This document shows, piece by piece, positions 43,656-44,466 of a stretch of 44,466 nucleotides of DNA. A program made the translations under genes and the position numbers. The DNA is from JBGLNL01 sp046484125. GTDB lineage: Bacteria; Chloroflexota; Dehalococcoidia; SZUA-161; SpSt-899. The notes under the pieces are model-generated. The model did no database searches. It saw only the letters and a list, made by a program, of their open reading frames with translations, and was not told where the DNA came from. Position 1 is the stretch's first letter. Each line of letters begins with the position of its first letter. Location: NCBI GenBank assembly GCA_046484125.1, contig JAWOBX010000025.1, forward strand, positions 1-44,466. The letters run 5' to 3'.

Positions 43656-44466
43656 AGTGCAGCAGGGTAAGGGATAGATTTACTGAATATATTGAGGGAA
43701 CGCTCAAAGGTGGCGAACTGCGAGCCGTGGAAGAACACCTCGCCAGGTGTGAGGAGTGCAGCCGCGAGTTGAGCCACATCCGGGAGCTTGACGCGCGTCT
43801 CAGGCGGGAAGTTCCCGCGTACTGGGAATCACTCGAGCCGTCAGCCGGATTCGTCAGCAGGCTGAAGTCGATGGACCTCGAACCTGAGAGGAGCCGCGGC
43901 TTTTCCCTGATAGATTCAATCTTCGGACTGTGGGAAAATCACAGGGTAGCGCTTTCAGGGGCGATGGCCGTATGCCTGATAGTTGCGCTGGCGCTGGCCA
44001 TACCGGCAGTGGTCAATGATAACGGGGATGACTCTACAGCGCCCATGGCCGCAGAAGGGACTCCGGATAGCTCATATCAAGAATTTTCTGCATCCAGCCG
44101 GGCCCCCGGAGAGACCCTTCCACAGGGACCGGCGGGGCCGCTGGGGCCACAAGGGACTGAAGCAGAGCCACCCACAGGCATGGCAGTCGCTGAAACTCCA
44201 TCTCCGACAACGGAAGACGGCGGGGCTTACAGCAAGGATGTTGCCTCACCACAGCCAACACTGCCGCCTGAACCCACAGAGGAAAGCGAAAACGCGCTCG
44301 TGTGCGGGGAGGCTGCCAAAGGCTCGAATACCGCGATCGATATAGCGCTGGATAGCGATGAGGTGCAGGAAGCGCTTCAGGGGAAGGATGTCCACTGCGT
44401 AGAGGTGCTGGAGGGTGTCGAGCTGGAAGGTTATACATGCAGTGGTTCGACGGTGGCCATCTTTAC
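43652..44466 (+). CDS. Anti-sigma factor with zinc-finger domain (3' truncated by window)
   Basis: At least 271 residues, open to the window end. Residues about 1-45 are the anti-sigma zinc finger with EEHLARCEECSRELS (His-x3-Cys-x2-Cys), which grips the ECF sigma. A membrane segment follows at about 100-118 (GAMAVCLIVALALAIPAVV). Outside the membrane comes a long Pro/Glu/Thr-rich, low-complexity stretch with collagen-like GPAGPLGPQG, then a folded segment with spaced cysteines (VCGEAAKG, VHCVEVLEG, YTCSG). ATGA overlap with the sigma gene shows coupling. The outside domain probably senses the envelope signal. The C-terminus is missing. Confidence 0.85.
   Translation, partial: MKCSRVRDRFTEYIEGTLKGGELRAVEEHLARCEECSRELSHIRELDARLRREVPAYWESLEPSAGFVSRLKSMDLEPERSRGFSLIDSIFGLWENHRVALSGAMAVCLIVALALAIPAVVNDNGDDSTAPMAAEGTPDSSYQEFSASSRAPGETLPQGPAGPLGPQGTEAEPPTGMAVAETPSPTTEDGGAYSKDVASPQPTLPPEPTEESENALVCGEAAKGSNTAIDIALDSDEVQEALQGKDVHCVEVLEGVELEGYTCSGSTVAIF

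Noticed and set aside
1..44466. CRISPR array or tRNA/rRNA genes
   Set aside because: No regularly spaced direct repeats with unique spacers and no cloverleaf or rRNA sequence were found by eye; the RecB-like nuclease is next to recJ, not cas genes.

Overview
The window reads as part of a chromosome from a strict anaerobe of mid GC content, most likely a Dehalococcoidia-like Chloroflexota. This is inferred from gene content and not from a marker-gene tree: a MetV/MetF pair with an MvhD-type electron-transfer flavoprotein, an ATP-dependent benzoyl-CoA-reductase/2-hydroxyacyl-CoA-dehydratase-like complex, a DUF3786 protein with a corrinoid-protein-type Fe-S motif, an hrcA-grpE-dnaK operon under a CIRCE operator, PKD-rich surface proteins, and many short dispersed repeats.

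Layout. Positions 1-1500 hold the 3' end of a NarL-type regulator, a ~217 bp palindrome-bearing repeat, and exonuclease III. Positions 1.5-9.7 kb encode a giant secreted protein (beta-helix, lipase-like hydrolase, CARDB/PKD, bactofilin-like repeats) and an SBBP-repeat lipoprotein. Positions 9.7-11.4 kb are an accessory patch with an IS3 transposase remnant, a broken gene and a PIN/RHH toxin-antitoxin pair. Positions 11.6-16.1 kb are a C1/electron-transfer operon: flavoprotein-MvhD fusion, metV, metF and a two-receiver protein without an output domain. Positions 16.2-24.3 kb run on the minus strand: aspartokinase, a RecB-like nuclease, recJ, dnaK, grpE and hrcA. Positions 24.4-27.4 kb are a plus-strand unit: birA (probably leaderless), a sodium/solute symporter and a metallo-beta-lactamase-fold protein.

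Positions 27.4-34.5 kb are repeat-rich. An AT-rich ~3.6 kb insert (a secreted protein, a lipoprotein, a membrane protein) lies between two 200 bp direct repeats made from the 3' end of a flavoprotein gene. A DUF3786 protein and a zinc-ribbon protein sit just before it. Positions 34.7-40.2 kb encode DegV and a three-gene radical-reductase module in which one catalytic subunit is fused to an ATPase and the other ATPase carries a ferredoxin. Positions 40.2-44.5 kb hold a bifunctional-nuclease-family protein, a cysteine-free HesB-fold protein, a PKD lipoprotein, and an ECF sigma factor with its anti-sigma factor, which runs off the window.

How the parts may work together. The metVF unit and the reductase module both point to low-potential electron chemistry. 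The MvhD-type domain could feed methylene-tetrahydrofolate reduction, and the ferredoxin-tailed ATPase could take electrons from reduced ferredoxin for ATP-driven reduction of an acyl-CoA. The most unusual non-coding signal is a set of long, nearly loop-less perfect palindromes whose arms differ completely between loci although two of them share flanking sequence. All functions are inferred from sequence patterns; no database search was run.
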